DNA of 64,000 nt, taken from the NCBI RefSeq assembly GCF_013410345.1, contig NZ_JACCFJ010000001.1:4005001-4069000 (forward strand), written 5' to 3'. This document shows positions 44,948 to 52,559 of this stretch, piece after piece. Origin of the DNA: Saccharopolyspora hordei (lineage in GTDB: Bacteria > Actinomycetota > Actinomycetes > Mycobacteriales > Pseudonocardiaceae). The notes below the pieces were generated by a model. It ran no database searches. It was given only the letters and a program-made list of their open reading frames with translations, and had not been told where the DNA came from. How positions within the stretch are numbered: position 1 is the first letter of the stretch; the number at the start of each line of letters is the position of its first letter. Position numbers and translations under genes: made by a program.

Positions 44948-45115
44948 ATGGACCCCGAGACCCCGGAAGCCGACGCCGCGGAACAGGCCCGCCAGGCCGA
45001 GGAGACCTTCGAGGAGGAGGAAGTGCTGGAGCCGGTCGAGGCGCCCTTCGACGCCGACCCGGCCGACCTCGTCGACCAGAACCGACCGGCTCCGCTCGAC
45101 GACTCCTACGACTGA
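44948..45115 (+). CDS. Small acidic protein, 55 residues
   Basis: A short gene not overlapped by any other. The protein begins MDPETPEADAAEQARQAEET and ends with DQNRPAPLDDSYD. About 17 of 55 residues are Asp or Glu and there are almost no hydrophobic stretches, so it is probably disordered. A CTGGAGGACCG ribosome site supports the ATG, and codon third positions are GC-rich like its neighbours. It is divergent from the membrane protein gene and ends before a strong terminator. Function unknown. Confidence 0.72.
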   Translation: MDPETPEADAAEQARQAEETFEEEEVLEPVEAPFDADPADLVDQNRPAPLDDSYD

Positions 45116-45122
45116 CCGGCCG

Positions 45123-45156
45123 CGCGGGGGCCGGGGCGCGTGCCCCGGCCCCCGCG
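45123..45156. terminator. Bidirectional hairpin terminator
   Basis: A 15-bp GC-only stem (45123-45137 with 45142-45156) and loop GCGT separates the small acidic gene from the convergent oxidase gene. Confidence 0.85.
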
Positions 45157-45160
45157 TCCG

Positions 45161-46546
45161 TCACGGCAGGTCGGGCAAGACCCGTCCGGGGTTGAGGATG
45201 CCGTGCGGGTCCAGCGCCGCCTTGATCGCGCGCTGGGTGCTCAACGCCGCCTCGTCCAGCTCCTCACCGAGCCAGCGCCGCTTGAGGTGGCCGACGCCGT
45301 GCTCGCCGGTGATCGTGCCGCCCAGCTCCAGGCCCAGCGCCATGATCGCGTCGAACGCCTGGTGCGCGCGGGCCGTCTCCGCCTCGTCGCCGGAGTCGAA
45401 GGCGACCACCGGGTGCATGTTGCCGTCGCCCGCGTGCCCGGCGCACAGCACCTGCACCTGGTACTGGTCGGCGATCCGCGCCAGGCCCTCGACGAGGTCC
45501 ACCAGGCGCCGGCGGGGCACGCACACGTCGTCCACCATCACCGTCAGGCCCAGCTGCTCGTGGGCGTCGCCGACCAGGCGCCGCGCCGCCATCAGCAGCT
45601 CGCCCTCCGCCGGGTCGTCGGCGACGACCACCTCGGAGGCGCGGTGGGTGCGGGCCACCTCCTCGAACGCGGCCAGGTCGGCCGGCGCCGCGTCGCCCCG
45701 GTCGGACTGCACCAGCAGCATGCCTTCCATGCCGTCGGGGAAGCCCAGGTCGGCGATCTTCTGCACCGCGTTGACCGTGGGCCGGTCCATGAACTCCAGC
45801 ACGGACGGCCGGTAGCCCTGCCCCAGGTAGCCGTCCACCGTGCGGGCGGCGTCGGCGATGGTCGGGAAGAACGCGACCGCGGTCAGCGGCTGCGCGGCGG
45901 CCGGGCGCAGCGCCACGGTGACCTCGGTGACCACGCCGAGCGTGCCCTCGGACCCGACGATGAGGTGCGTCAGGTCGTACCCCGCGACGCCCTTGGCGGT
46001 GCGGCGACCGGTGCGCATCACCCGGCCGTCGGCCAGCACGACCTCCAGGCCGCGGACGAAGTCCCCCGTCACGCCGTACTTCACGCAGCACATGCCGCCC
46101 GCGTTGGTGGCCACGTTGCCGCCGATCGTGGAGACGCTGCGCGAGCCCGGGTCCGGCGGGTAGAACAGCCCGTGCTCGGCGACCTTCGCCGCGAGCACGC
46201 CGTTGACCACACCCGGCTGGACGACCGCGACCTGCTCGGACACGTCGATGTCCAGGATCCGGTCCATCTTCTCCAGCGACAGTAGGACGCAGCCGTCCAC
46301 CGCGTTGGCCGCCCCGGACAGCCCGGACCGGGCGCCCTGCGGCACCACCGGGACCCGGTTGCGGTGCGCCCACGCCAGGGTCGTGGCGACCTCGTCAGTG
46401 GACCGGGGGCGGACCAGCGCCGCAGGGGCCCCCGCTGGGCAGAAGCCGGCGCGGTCCCGGCTGTGGGCCTCGAGCACGTCGGCGTCGTCGAACACGCGGC
46501 CGTCGGGCAGCAACTCGCGCAGGGCGCGCACATCGGCGGTGGTCAT
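45161..46546 (-). CDS. FAD-linked oxidase, glycolate oxidase GlcD / D-lactate dehydrogenase type
   Basis: A 461-residue PCMH-type flavoprotein. The N-terminal FAD domain shows PVVPQGARSGLSGAANAVDG near residue 72 and DPGSRSVSTIGGNVATNAGG near 136; the C-terminal domain has VLCAGHAGDGNMHPVVAF near 360, with its metal-binding His, and GTITGEHGVGHLKRRWL near 410. Such enzymes oxidise 2-hydroxy acids such as glycolate or D-lactate. The ATG at 46546 follows GGAGAG. No GlcE/GlcF genes are beside it, so it may be a stand-alone enzyme. Substrate uncertain. Confidence 0.86.
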   Translation of the reverse strand: MTTADVRALRELLPDGRVFDDADVLEAHSRDRAGFCPAGAPAALVRPRSTDEVATTLAWAHRNRVPVVPQGARSGLSGAANAVDGCVLLSLEKMDRILDIDVSEQVAVVQPGVVNGVLAAKVAEHGLFYPPDPGSRSVSTIGGNVATNAGGMCCVKYGVTGDFVRGLEVVLADGRVMRTGRRTAKGVAGYDLTHLIVGSEGTLGVVTEVTVALRPAAAQPLTAVAFFPTIADAARTVDGYLGQGYRPSVLEFMDRPTVNAVQKIADLGFPDGMEGMLLVQSDRGDAAPADLAAFEEVARTHRASEVVVADDPAEGELLMAARRLVGDAHEQLGLTVMVDDVCVPRRRLVDLVEGLARIADQYQVQVLCAGHAGDGNMHPVVAFDSGDEAETARAHQAFDAIMALGLELGGTITGEHGVGHLKRRWLGEELDEAALSTQRAIKAALDPHGILNPGRVLPDLP

Positions 46547-46653
46547 CCGGTGAACTCTCCCGACCTGGTGAGAACGGTGTTGCCGGTAGAACCTAACCCG
46601 CCGAACGGCTCGTTCAAGCCCGCTGGTGGATGGACATCGTCACAACGCAGGGG

Positions 46654-47589
46654 TCAGCCCGGCCAGTGGCCGAAGAGCTCGGCGAAGCCCTCCCGCCAGC
46701 TCGGCCACTTCGGCCGCCAGCCCAGCGCCTCGCGGAGCCGGAAGTTCGTCGCCCCGCGCTGCTCGGTCAGCTGGTGCACGGTCAGCCAGTCCAGCTGGGC
46801 CCTGGCCTGCTCCAGGGTCAGCGACACCGGGTCGGGGCCGCCCGCCATCCGGGCGTAGGCGGGCAGCCACTCCGTGGCTTCCGCCGGCTCGTTGTCGACC
46901 ACGTTGTAGGCGCCCGGTCCACCGCTGGTGAGCAGGTCGACCACCGCCCCGGCCGCGTCGTCGACGTGCGTGAACGAGGTCAGCCCGACCTCGTCGGAGA
47001 CCACGGGCAGCTCGCTGCCGCGAACCCGGGCGTGCACCGACCCGCCGGGGGCGTACGGGGTGTCCGGGCCGTAGAGGGTGCCGTAGCGCAGCACGACGCC
47101 CTCGACCTCCGGACAGGTCAGCACCGCGTCCTCCACCGCGCCCTGGGCCCGGACGGCCTCGCCCCAGCAGCCGGGCGCGTCCGTCCACAGTGGTGACTCC
47201 TCGTCCAGCACCTCGTGGCCGCGCGGGCGGTAGGCGGCGGTCGTGCTCTGCACGATGACGCGCCGCGCGCCCGCGGCCGCGGCGGCGTCGACCAGGTTCT
47301 TCGAGGCCCGCTCGCGGGACCGGGCGGTGCGGCGCTGCCCGTCGGTGAGGTCGGTCCGGCAGATCCCGGGGGTCTGGTCCACCACCACGTCCGGGGCGAC
47401 GCGGCACAGCTCCCGCCGGAGCCGGTCCCGGTCCTGCAGGTCGACGACGGCCACGTCGTCGCACGGACCGTCGAGCCGGTCCTTCCGCCGGACCAGCGCG
47501 GTCACGTGGTGACCTCGTTCCCGCAGCAGCGGCAACAGCGTTCGTCCGACCACGCCGGTCGCACCGGCGACGACCACACGCAGGGGCAC
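46654..47589 (-). CDS. NAD-dependent epimerase/dehydratase family protein
   Basis: A 311-residue extended short-chain dehydrogenase. The NAD site GATGVVGRTLLPLL starts at residue 8, the VVDQTPGICRTDL region follows near residue 70, VIVQSTTAAYRP near 113 supplies the Ser/Thr, and YGTLYGPDTPY near 178 completes the fold. The YxxxK tyrosine motif is not obvious at the normal place, so catalysis may differ from sugar epimerases. GTG 47589 has GAGG upstream. It stands alone between the oxidase and the cold-shock gene. Substrate unknown. Confidence 0.78.
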   Translation of the reverse strand: MPLRVVVAGATGVVGRTLLPLLRERGHHVTALVRRKDRLDGPCDDVAVVDLQDRDRLRRELCRVAPDVVVDQTPGICRTDLTDGQRRTARSRERASKNLVDAAAAAGARRVIVQSTTAAYRPRGHEVLDEESPLWTDAPGCWGEAVRAQGAVEDAVLTCPEVEGVVLRYGTLYGPDTPYAPGGSVHARVRGSELPVVSDEVGLTSFTHVDDAAGAVVDLLTSGGPGAYNVVDNEPAEATEWLPAYARMAGGPDPVSLTLEQARAQLDWLTVHQLTEQRGATNFRLREALGWRPKWPSWREGFAELFGHWPG

Positions 47590-47753
47590 TTCGACCTCGC
47601 ACGGGGTTGAACGTCAGCGGCTCGACAGCCTACCCCGGTGAGATACACCGGGAAGAGTGAAAGAACGGGGCAGCAGAAGGCGGCAGTCCGGCACCGCGAA
47701 CGGCCCGGTCCTGCCGCCGTGATCGAGGCGTCACCGGGTCCCCGGCGACGCGC

Positions 47754-47776
47754 GGTCGTGCCGGCACGGCACGACC
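47754..47776 (-). terminator. Hairpin terminator after the cold-shock gene
   Basis: A perfect 10-bp stem GGTCGTGCCG/CGGCACGACC with a three-base loop ends the cold-shock transcript four bases after its stop codon. Confidence 0.78.
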
Positions 47777-47780
47777 CCCG

Positions 47781-47984
47781 TCAGATGCTGCGGATGCCCG
47801 CGGCCTGCGGGCCCTTCGGGCCCTGGGCGATCTCGAACTCCACGCGCTGGTTCTCCTCCAGCGTGCGGAAACCGGAAGCGTCAATGGCGGAGTAGTGGGC
47901 GAAGACGTCAGCGCCACCGCCGTCGGGCGTGATGAACCCGTAGCCCTTCTCCGCGTTGAACCACTTGACAGTACCGGTAGCCAT
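47781..47984 (-). CDS. cspA: Cold-shock protein, CspA family
   Basis: A 67-residue OB-fold nucleic-acid-binding protein, starting [20 protein letters not shown] and holding DVFAHYSAI with the RNP motifs KGYGFI and VFAHY. It acts as an RNA chaperone. The ATG at 47984 follows GGAGAGAACGAGG. About 100 bases of leader before it, after the upstream terminator, could hold cold-responsive structure. The longer frame upstream is not part of the family. Confidence 0.94.
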   Translation of the reverse strand: MATGTVKWFNAEKGYGFITPDGGGADVFAHYSAIDASGFRTLEENQRVEFEIAQGPKGPQAAGIRSI

Positions 47985-48089
47985 TCCTCGTTCTCTCCTG
48001 ATTCTGCTGGCCAGGGTCAACACTGCGCAGACCCGAGGTCGCCGAGCTGATCACCCGCGGCCGCTGTGGCACCGGAGCACCACGGCAAC

Positions 48090-48122
48090 AAAAAAAGTGC
48101 CTGCGTTCTGGCAGGCACTTTT
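48090..48122 (-). terminator. Rho-independent terminator with T tract between the dehydrogenase and cold-shock genes
   Basis: A perfect 8-bp stem GTGCCTGC/GCAGGCAC (48097-48104 with 48111-48118) is flanked by A6-7 on one side and T4 on the other. On the minus strand it is followed by a run of seven T, a classical intrinsic terminator, rare in this GC-rich window. It would stop the amino-acid dehydrogenase transcript before cspA. Confidence 0.9.
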
Positions 48123-48226
48123 CCAGTACTGCTGGGACCAAAACTGCAACCACGGCAACGCTAGCACTCCGACTGCGGGTTGTCACACCGCGATCGCCGC
48201 ATGTCAACGCCGCCGCGAGCGCCCGG

Positions 48227-49420
48227 CTACGGGATGCTCAGCAGGCCCTGCCCGCGGGCCTCCGCGGCGAGGTTCTGCTCGGTGCGCTCGTCCGCGAGCA
48301 TCAGCGCCGCGGCCCGCGGGGTGATCCCCTCGGCGTCCCACGCCGCCAGCAGCGGCGGGATCTTCGCCAGCATCTCCTCCCGCAGCACCTGGAACGACCG
48401 CACCGGGTCGGCGTCCACCCGGCCCAGCAGCAGCCACCAGGCCCAGGCGACCGCGCCGGCGTTGGCCACGAAGTCCGGGATGACCGGGACGCCGCGCGTG
48501 GCCAGCAGTTCCTCGGCGTCGGCCGTCACCGGGGTGTTGGCCGCCTCCACGATGACCTTCGCGGCGATCCCCGGCACCTGCGCCGGGGTGATCGCGTAGG
48601 ACACCGCCGCCGGGATGAGCACGTCGACCTCCGCGCTGAGCACGTCCTCGCGCGGCGAGCGCTGCACGTGCTCGGGCACCTGGGCGCGGTCGATCTCGCC
48701 GAACCGGTCGCGGGCGTCCAGCAGCGCCGGGACGTCCAGCCCGTCCGGGTCGTGCAGGGTCCCCGCGGCGTCGGCCATCGTCACGACCTTCAGCCCGGCC
48801 TCGTGCAGGTAGTGGGCCGCGCCGCCGCCCATCGTGCCGACGCCCTGCACCGCGACCGTGGTCGACTCGGGGTCCCAGCCCCGCGCGTGCACCACGCCCA
48901 GGCAGCTCTGCGCCACGCCGTACCCGCCGACCACGTCGCCGAGCAGCAGCCCGCCCGGCACCGGGGCGTTGAGCCCGGCGCGGACCCGGCGCAGCGTGCG
49001 CTCCGCGTCCGGGGCCCGGCGGATGGCGGCGTGGAAGGACTGGTGCAGGCCGAGCTCGGCGAACACCTCGTCGATCAGGTGCTGCGGCACCCCGAGGTCT
49101 TCGGCGGTCACCCAGTGCGCGTCCAGGTACGGCCGCATGGCCTGGACGAACCGGCGCAGCACGCCCCGGGCCTGCGGGTCCTTCGGGTCGCAGTCGATGC
49201 CGCCCTTCGCCCCGCCGACCGGCAGGTCGAACACAGCGGTCTTGCGCGCCATGCCGCGTGCCAGGTCCTCCACCTCCGACAGCGTGCACCCGGCGCGCAT
49301 CCGGGTCCCGCCGGTGGCCAGGCCCGACACCAGGCTGTGCACCACCAGGTAACCGTTGCGGCCGGTCACCGGATCCGTCCAGATCACCCGCATCATCGGG
49401 TCGCGGTCGACGAGTGCCAC
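48227..49420 (-). CDS. Glu/Leu/Phe/Val dehydrogenase family protein
   Basis: A 397-residue amino-acid dehydrogenase. The Lys-containing active-site motif is VFDLPVGGAKGGIDCDPKD near residue 55, the second acidic site TAEDLGVP near 96, and the NAD(P) Rossmann site VAVQGVGTMGGGAAHYL near 175; IVEAANTPVTADAEELL near 285 is also typical. The length and pattern lie between glutamate dehydrogenase and leucine/valine dehydrogenases, so the amino acid is uncertain. GTG 49420 follows GGAAGGAG. A leader hairpin and upstream small ORF suggest regulation. The transcript ends in an intrinsic terminator at 48090-48122. Confidence 0.86.
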   Translation of the reverse strand: MALVDRDPMMRVIWTDPVTGRNGYLVVHSLVSGLATGGTRMRAGCTLSEVEDLARGMARKTAVFDLPVGGAKGGIDCDPKDPQARGVLRRFVQAMRPYLDAHWVTAEDLGVPQHLIDEVFAELGLHQSFHAAIRRAPDAERTLRRVRAGLNAPVPGGLLLGDVVGGYGVAQSCLGVVHARGWDPESTTVAVQGVGTMGGGAAHYLHEAGLKVVTMADAAGTLHDPDGLDVPALLDARDRFGEIDRAQVPEHVQRSPREDVLSAEVDVLIPAAVSYAITPAQVPGIAAKVIVEAANTPVTADAEELLATRGVPVIPDFVANAGAVAWAWWLLLGRVDADPVRSFQVLREEMLAKIPPLLAAWDAEGITPRAAALMLADERTEQNLAAEARGQGLLSIP

Positions 49421-49450
49421 GGGCCGAACTCCTTCCCAAGAACGCGTGGA

Positions 49451-49473
49451 CCCGCACGGAAGACCCGTGCGGG
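49451..49473 (-). promoter_or_regulatory. Leader hairpin before the amino-acid dehydrogenase
   Basis: A perfect 9-bp stem CCCGCACGG/CCGTGCGGG with a five-base loop lies 30-53 bases before the GTG start, close to the ribosome site. It lacks a following U tract, so translational control is more likely than termination. It comes 72 bases after the stop of the small upstream ORF. Confidence 0.55.
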
Positions 49474-49545
49474 GTTGTGCAAGGAGAGATCGCGCTGTCA
49501 GCGAGCCGCAGACCGCGGTGCTCGCCTCACTGCCGATCAGGTCGG

Positions 49546-49623
49546 TCAGTGATGTCGCAGCCAGAGAGAGGAAGAAGACAACCAACGAGCCGGGCGCGGG
49601 TTGCGGAACGACGTGCTTCGCAT
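49546..49623 (-). CDS. Candidate 25-residue leader peptide (uORF)
   Basis: An ATG with an excellent GGGAGG ribosome site six bases upstream opens a 25-codon frame, MRSTSFRNPRPARWLSSSSL followed by WLRHH and TGA. It lies in the leader of the amino-acid dehydrogenase gene, 126 bases before its start. Four serines and two Trp codons in a row of eleven stand out. It may be a regulatory leader peptide or a small protein; a chance frame cannot be ruled out. Confidence 0.4.
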   Translation of the reverse strand: MRSTSFRNPRPARWLSSSSLWLRHH

Positions 49624-49677
49624 GGCCCACCTCCCGCATCACACCCGGTTGGCTCGAAGTTAAGGGCGGCCAGATCT

Positions 49678-49691
49678 GATTGTCAACAATC
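49678..49691. promoter_or_regulatory. Palindrome GATTGT-CA-ACAATC, FadR-type GntR operator candidate
   Basis: A perfect 6-bp inverted repeat with a two-base centre, containing TTGTnnACAA as in many FadR-subfamily GntR sites. It lies about 55 bases upstream of the uORF on the minus strand, in the expected promoter area. It is AT-rich against its surroundings, which makes chance less likely. No GntR gene is adjacent. Confidence 0.5.
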
Positions 49692-49900
49692 GTCTTGGCG
49701 GACAACGGTGACGTCATCGGAACGAGTGCGTGTCCCCGTGTTACGCGGGCCTGCGACCAGCACCGCGGGACCACATCACACGATCGGGGGGACCTCGGTT
49801 CTAAGCTTCGTGCGCGAGGGAAGAGGGTGCAGCGCAAGCCGCGCCGGAACTTGGACCAAACCACTCCCAAGATCACCGCGCGGCTGGAAGGATGCGAAGC

Positions 49901-50716
49901 ATGAGCCAACCGGGACGACCCCAGGACCTGCCGGGATCGCTGGACGAGGCGACGCAGCAGCAGCTGATCCAGGAGATCGGACGGGTGATCGTGCGCGGGC
50001 TCCCCCCTGGTTGGCGGGAGGCCACCGTCGAGTACCGCGCCCTCGGCGACCACCAGGAGATGGTCGCGCAGCTCATCGCGCCCAACGGCACCGCCGTCCC
50101 GCTGGCCGCTCCCCCGGACGTCACCGAGCTGTTCGCGCGGCTGCGCCGAGGCATGTACCAGCCCGACCGCGGCACCTGGGTCAGCGCGCTGTACCGGCTG
50201 GAGCGCCCCGGCAGCTACACCGTCGACTTCAACGGCGACTACGAGCCGAACTGGCGCACCGCTCCCCCACCGGGCGCTGCCGCCGCCGAGCTCGAGCGCT
50301 TCCCGCGCCCGGCGTCGGCCACCCCGGCGTGGCTGTCGGCCGGCCCCTCGACGCCGCTGCGCACCGCGGAGGTCTTCGACGGCTCCGGGCGGCCGATCAC
50401 CGAGCGCCCGGAGGTCGACCCGGCCGAGCGCGGGCAGGTCGTGGACTACCTGGAGAAGGCGCCGATCGTGCTGGCGGCGCGCAGCTACGACACCGACCGG
50501 CTCGACCCGGACCGCAGCCCGTCGGTGCCGATGACCTTCCACACCGACGGCAGCTGGGTGTGGCCCGGGGCGGTGGGCTACTACCTGCGCGAGCACGGGG
50601 TCGCCCCCGACCCCGACCTGGTGGCGCACATCCGCCGGCAGGGCTTCCGGGTGCCCGAGGTCTCCGAGCCGGTCCGGGAGCAGGCCGTCGCGCTGATCAC
50701 CGGCGAGCAGCGCTGA
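49901..50716 (+). CDS. Conserved hypothetical protein, two-domain, YezG/immunity-like N half
   Basis: A 271-residue soluble protein. The N-terminal half ends with RPGSYTVDFNGDYEPNWRTA near residue 115, which recalls the DUF600/YezG immunity fold. The C-terminal half, with APIVLAARSYDTDRLDP and MTFHTDGSWVWPGAVGYYLR, resembles a region found in toxin-related actinobacterial proteins. Neither half has a catalytic motif I can name. No toxin gene is next to it. The ATG at 49901 follows GGAAGG; an ATG nine bases upstream is too close to that site. Confidence 0.55.
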   Translation: MSQPGRPQDLPGSLDEATQQQLIQEIGRVIVRGLPPGWREATVEYRALGDHQEMVAQLIAPNGTAVPLAAPPDVTELFARLRRGMYQPDRGTWVSALYRLERPGSYTVDFNGDYEPNWRTAPPPGAAAAELERFPRPASATPAWLSAGPSTPLRTAEVFDGSGRPITERPEVDPAERGQVVDYLEKAPIVLAARSYDTDRLDPDRSPSVPMTFHTDGSWVWPGAVGYYLREHGVAPDPDLVAHIRRQGFRVPEVSEPVREQAVALITGEQR

Positions 50717-50802
50717 GCCGGCTCCCCTGAGCACGTCGCGGAGGCGCGCGGGACGGCTGCGCCGGGCGGCCCGTGGGCGCCGCGACCTGGCACAATCCCG
50801 GC

Positions 50803-52410
50803 ATGCGCGAGGTGGTGTTCGCCGGCGGCCCGGTGGCCACAATGGACGCCGCCCGGTCGTTCACCGACGCGGTCGCGGTGCGCGACGGGCGGATCGTCGC
50901 CGTCGGCCGTGAGGCGGTGCGGGAGCACTGGTCCGCCCGCACCGAGTTCGTCGACCTGCGCGGCCGGTCGTTGCTGCCCGGCTTCCACGACTCCCACGTG
51001 CACCCGGTCTACGGCGGGATCGAACGGCTCCGCTGCGACCTCAGCGACTGCGCGGACGCCGCGGAGTGCCTGCGCCGGATCGACCACCACCAGCGGGCCC
51101 ACCCGGACGCGGCGTGGGTGCTCGGCGGCGGGTGGGACATGGGCCAGTTCCCCGGCGGCACGCCGACCCGGGAAGCGCTGGACGCGGTGACCGGCGACCG
51201 CCCGGCGTACCTGCTCAACCGCGACCACCACGGCGCCTGGGTGAACACCGCCGCGCTGCGGCTGGCCGGCGTCGACGAGCACACCCCCGATCCGCCGGAC
51301 GGCCGGGTCGAGCGCGACGCCGACGGCCGCCCGTCCGGGACGCTGCACGAGGGCGCCACCCGGTTGCTCGAGCGGGTGCTGCCGGCGACCAGCGACGAGG
51401 AGTACCTCGCCGGGCTGCTGGAGGGTCAGCGGCACCTGCACTCCCGCGGCGTGACTTCCTGGCACGACGCGATCGTGGGGCCCTACCTCGGCTACGACGA
51501 CACGCTGCCGATCTACCTGGAGGCCGACCGGCGGGGGCTGCTCACCGGCAAGGTGCGCGGGGCGCTGTGGTGGGACCGCGACCGCGGCCGGGAGCAGGTC
51601 GAGGAACTGCGGTACCGCCGGAAGCTAGCACGCGGGCACCGGTTCCGGGCCGAGACGGTGAAGATCATGCAGGACGGCGTGTGCGAGAACTGCACCGCCG
51701 CGCTGCTGCTGCCCTACCTCGGCAGCCGCGGCCGCGGACTGTCCTTCGTGGACGCTGAGGCGCTCGCCGAGGCGGTGCCGGACCTCGTCGACGCCGGTTT
51801 CCAGCTGCACTTCCACGCCGTCGGCGACCGGGCGGTGCGCGAGGCGCTGGACGCGCTCGCCGGTGCGCGCGAGCAGCAGGACCTGCGGCACCGGATCGCG
51901 CACGTGCAGGTGGTGCACCCCTCGGACGTCCCGCGGTTCCACGAGCTCGGCGTGGTGGCGGCGATCCAGCCGAGGTGGGCGGTCAACGACGCCGCGATGA
52001 CCGAGCTGACCGTGCCGCGCCTCGGGCACCGCCGGGCCGGGTGGCAGTACCCGTTCCGCTCGCTGCACGCGGCCGGTGCGGTGCTGGCGGGCGGCAGCGA
52101 CTGGCCGGTGTCCGAGGCCGACCCGCTGCTGGGCGTGCACGTGGCGGTCAACCGGCGCGAGCCGGGCACCGACGACCCGCCGTTCCTGCCCGAGCAGTCG
52201 CTGGACCTCGTCGACGCGCTCGCCGCCTACACCGCGGGCAGCGCCTGGGCCGACCACGCCGACCACGAGTCCGGGACCGTCGAGGTCGGCAAGGCCGCCG
52301 ACCTGGTGGTGCTGGACCGCGACCCGTTCTCCGCACCAGCGCAGGAGATCTGGCGCTGCCAGGTGGACCTGACCATGGTCGACGGCACAGTGGTCCACGA
52401 GCGGCACTGA
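50803..52410 (+). CDS. Amidohydrolase family protein, YtcJ type
   Basis: A 535-residue metal-dependent hydrolase. Metal ligands are visible as HDSHVHPVYG near residue 66, the Lys-region VKIMQDGVCENCTAALLLP near 285, FHAVGDRAV near 340, HRIAHVQVVHPSD near 363 and the Asp in LAGGSDWPVSEADPL near 427. The YtcJ branch of amidohydrolases acts on amides or formamides of unknown type. An AT-rich CACAAT hexamer ends seven bases before the ATG, so the mRNA may be leaderless. It is convergent with the second amidohydrolase gene across a 149-base gap in which I see no gene. Confidence 0.83.
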   Translation: MREVVFAGGPVATMDAARSFTDAVAVRDGRIVAVGREAVREHWSARTEFVDLRGRSLLPGFHDSHVHPVYGGIERLRCDLSDCADAAECLRRIDHHQRAHPDAAWVLGGGWDMGQFPGGTPTREALDAVTGDRPAYLLNRDHHGAWVNTAALRLAGVDEHTPDPPDGRVERDADGRPSGTLHEGATRLLERVLPATSDEEYLAGLLEGQRHLHSRGVTSWHDAIVGPYLGYDDTLPIYLEADRRGLLTGKVRGALWWDRDRGREQVEELRYRRKLARGHRFRAETVKIMQDGVCENCTAALLLPYLGSRGRGLSFVDAEALAEAVPDLVDAGFQLHFHAVGDRAVREALDALAGAREQQDLRHRIAHVQVVHPSDVPRFHELGVVAAIQPRWAVNDAAMTELTVPRLGHRRAGWQYPFRSLHAAGAVLAGGSDWPVSEADPLLGVHVAVNRREPGTDDPPFLPEQSLDLVDALAAYTAGSAWADHADHESGTVEVGKAADLVVLDRDPFSAPAQEIWRCQVDLTMVDGTVVHERH

Positions 52411-52559
52411 CCCCGAGTCCGGCCTGCCCACGAGCGGTGCGGTCCCCGGCCGCGTCGTCCCGCGAGATCGGGTACCGCGTCTCGACGCCCTCGGGGCGCG
52501 ATTCCCACCGCAGTCGCGCACCGGGGGCCGGTGCGGGGCGGGGGCGCTCGGGACCGGGC

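Larger units (their letters stand above)
49421..49900. other. 480-base divergent spacer between the dehydrogenase and a hypothetical gene
   Basis: The spacer holds the leader hairpin, the candidate uORF and a palindrome (49678-49691). The rest, about 49692-49900, shows no protein-like frame. GGAAGG at 49885-49890 is the ribosome site of the next plus-strand gene. Confidence 0.5.

Noticed and set aside
52411..52559. Possible small gene between the two convergent amidohydrolases
   Set aside because: No start with a ribosome site and no protein-like frame; only a weak hairpin CACCGG/CCGGTG.
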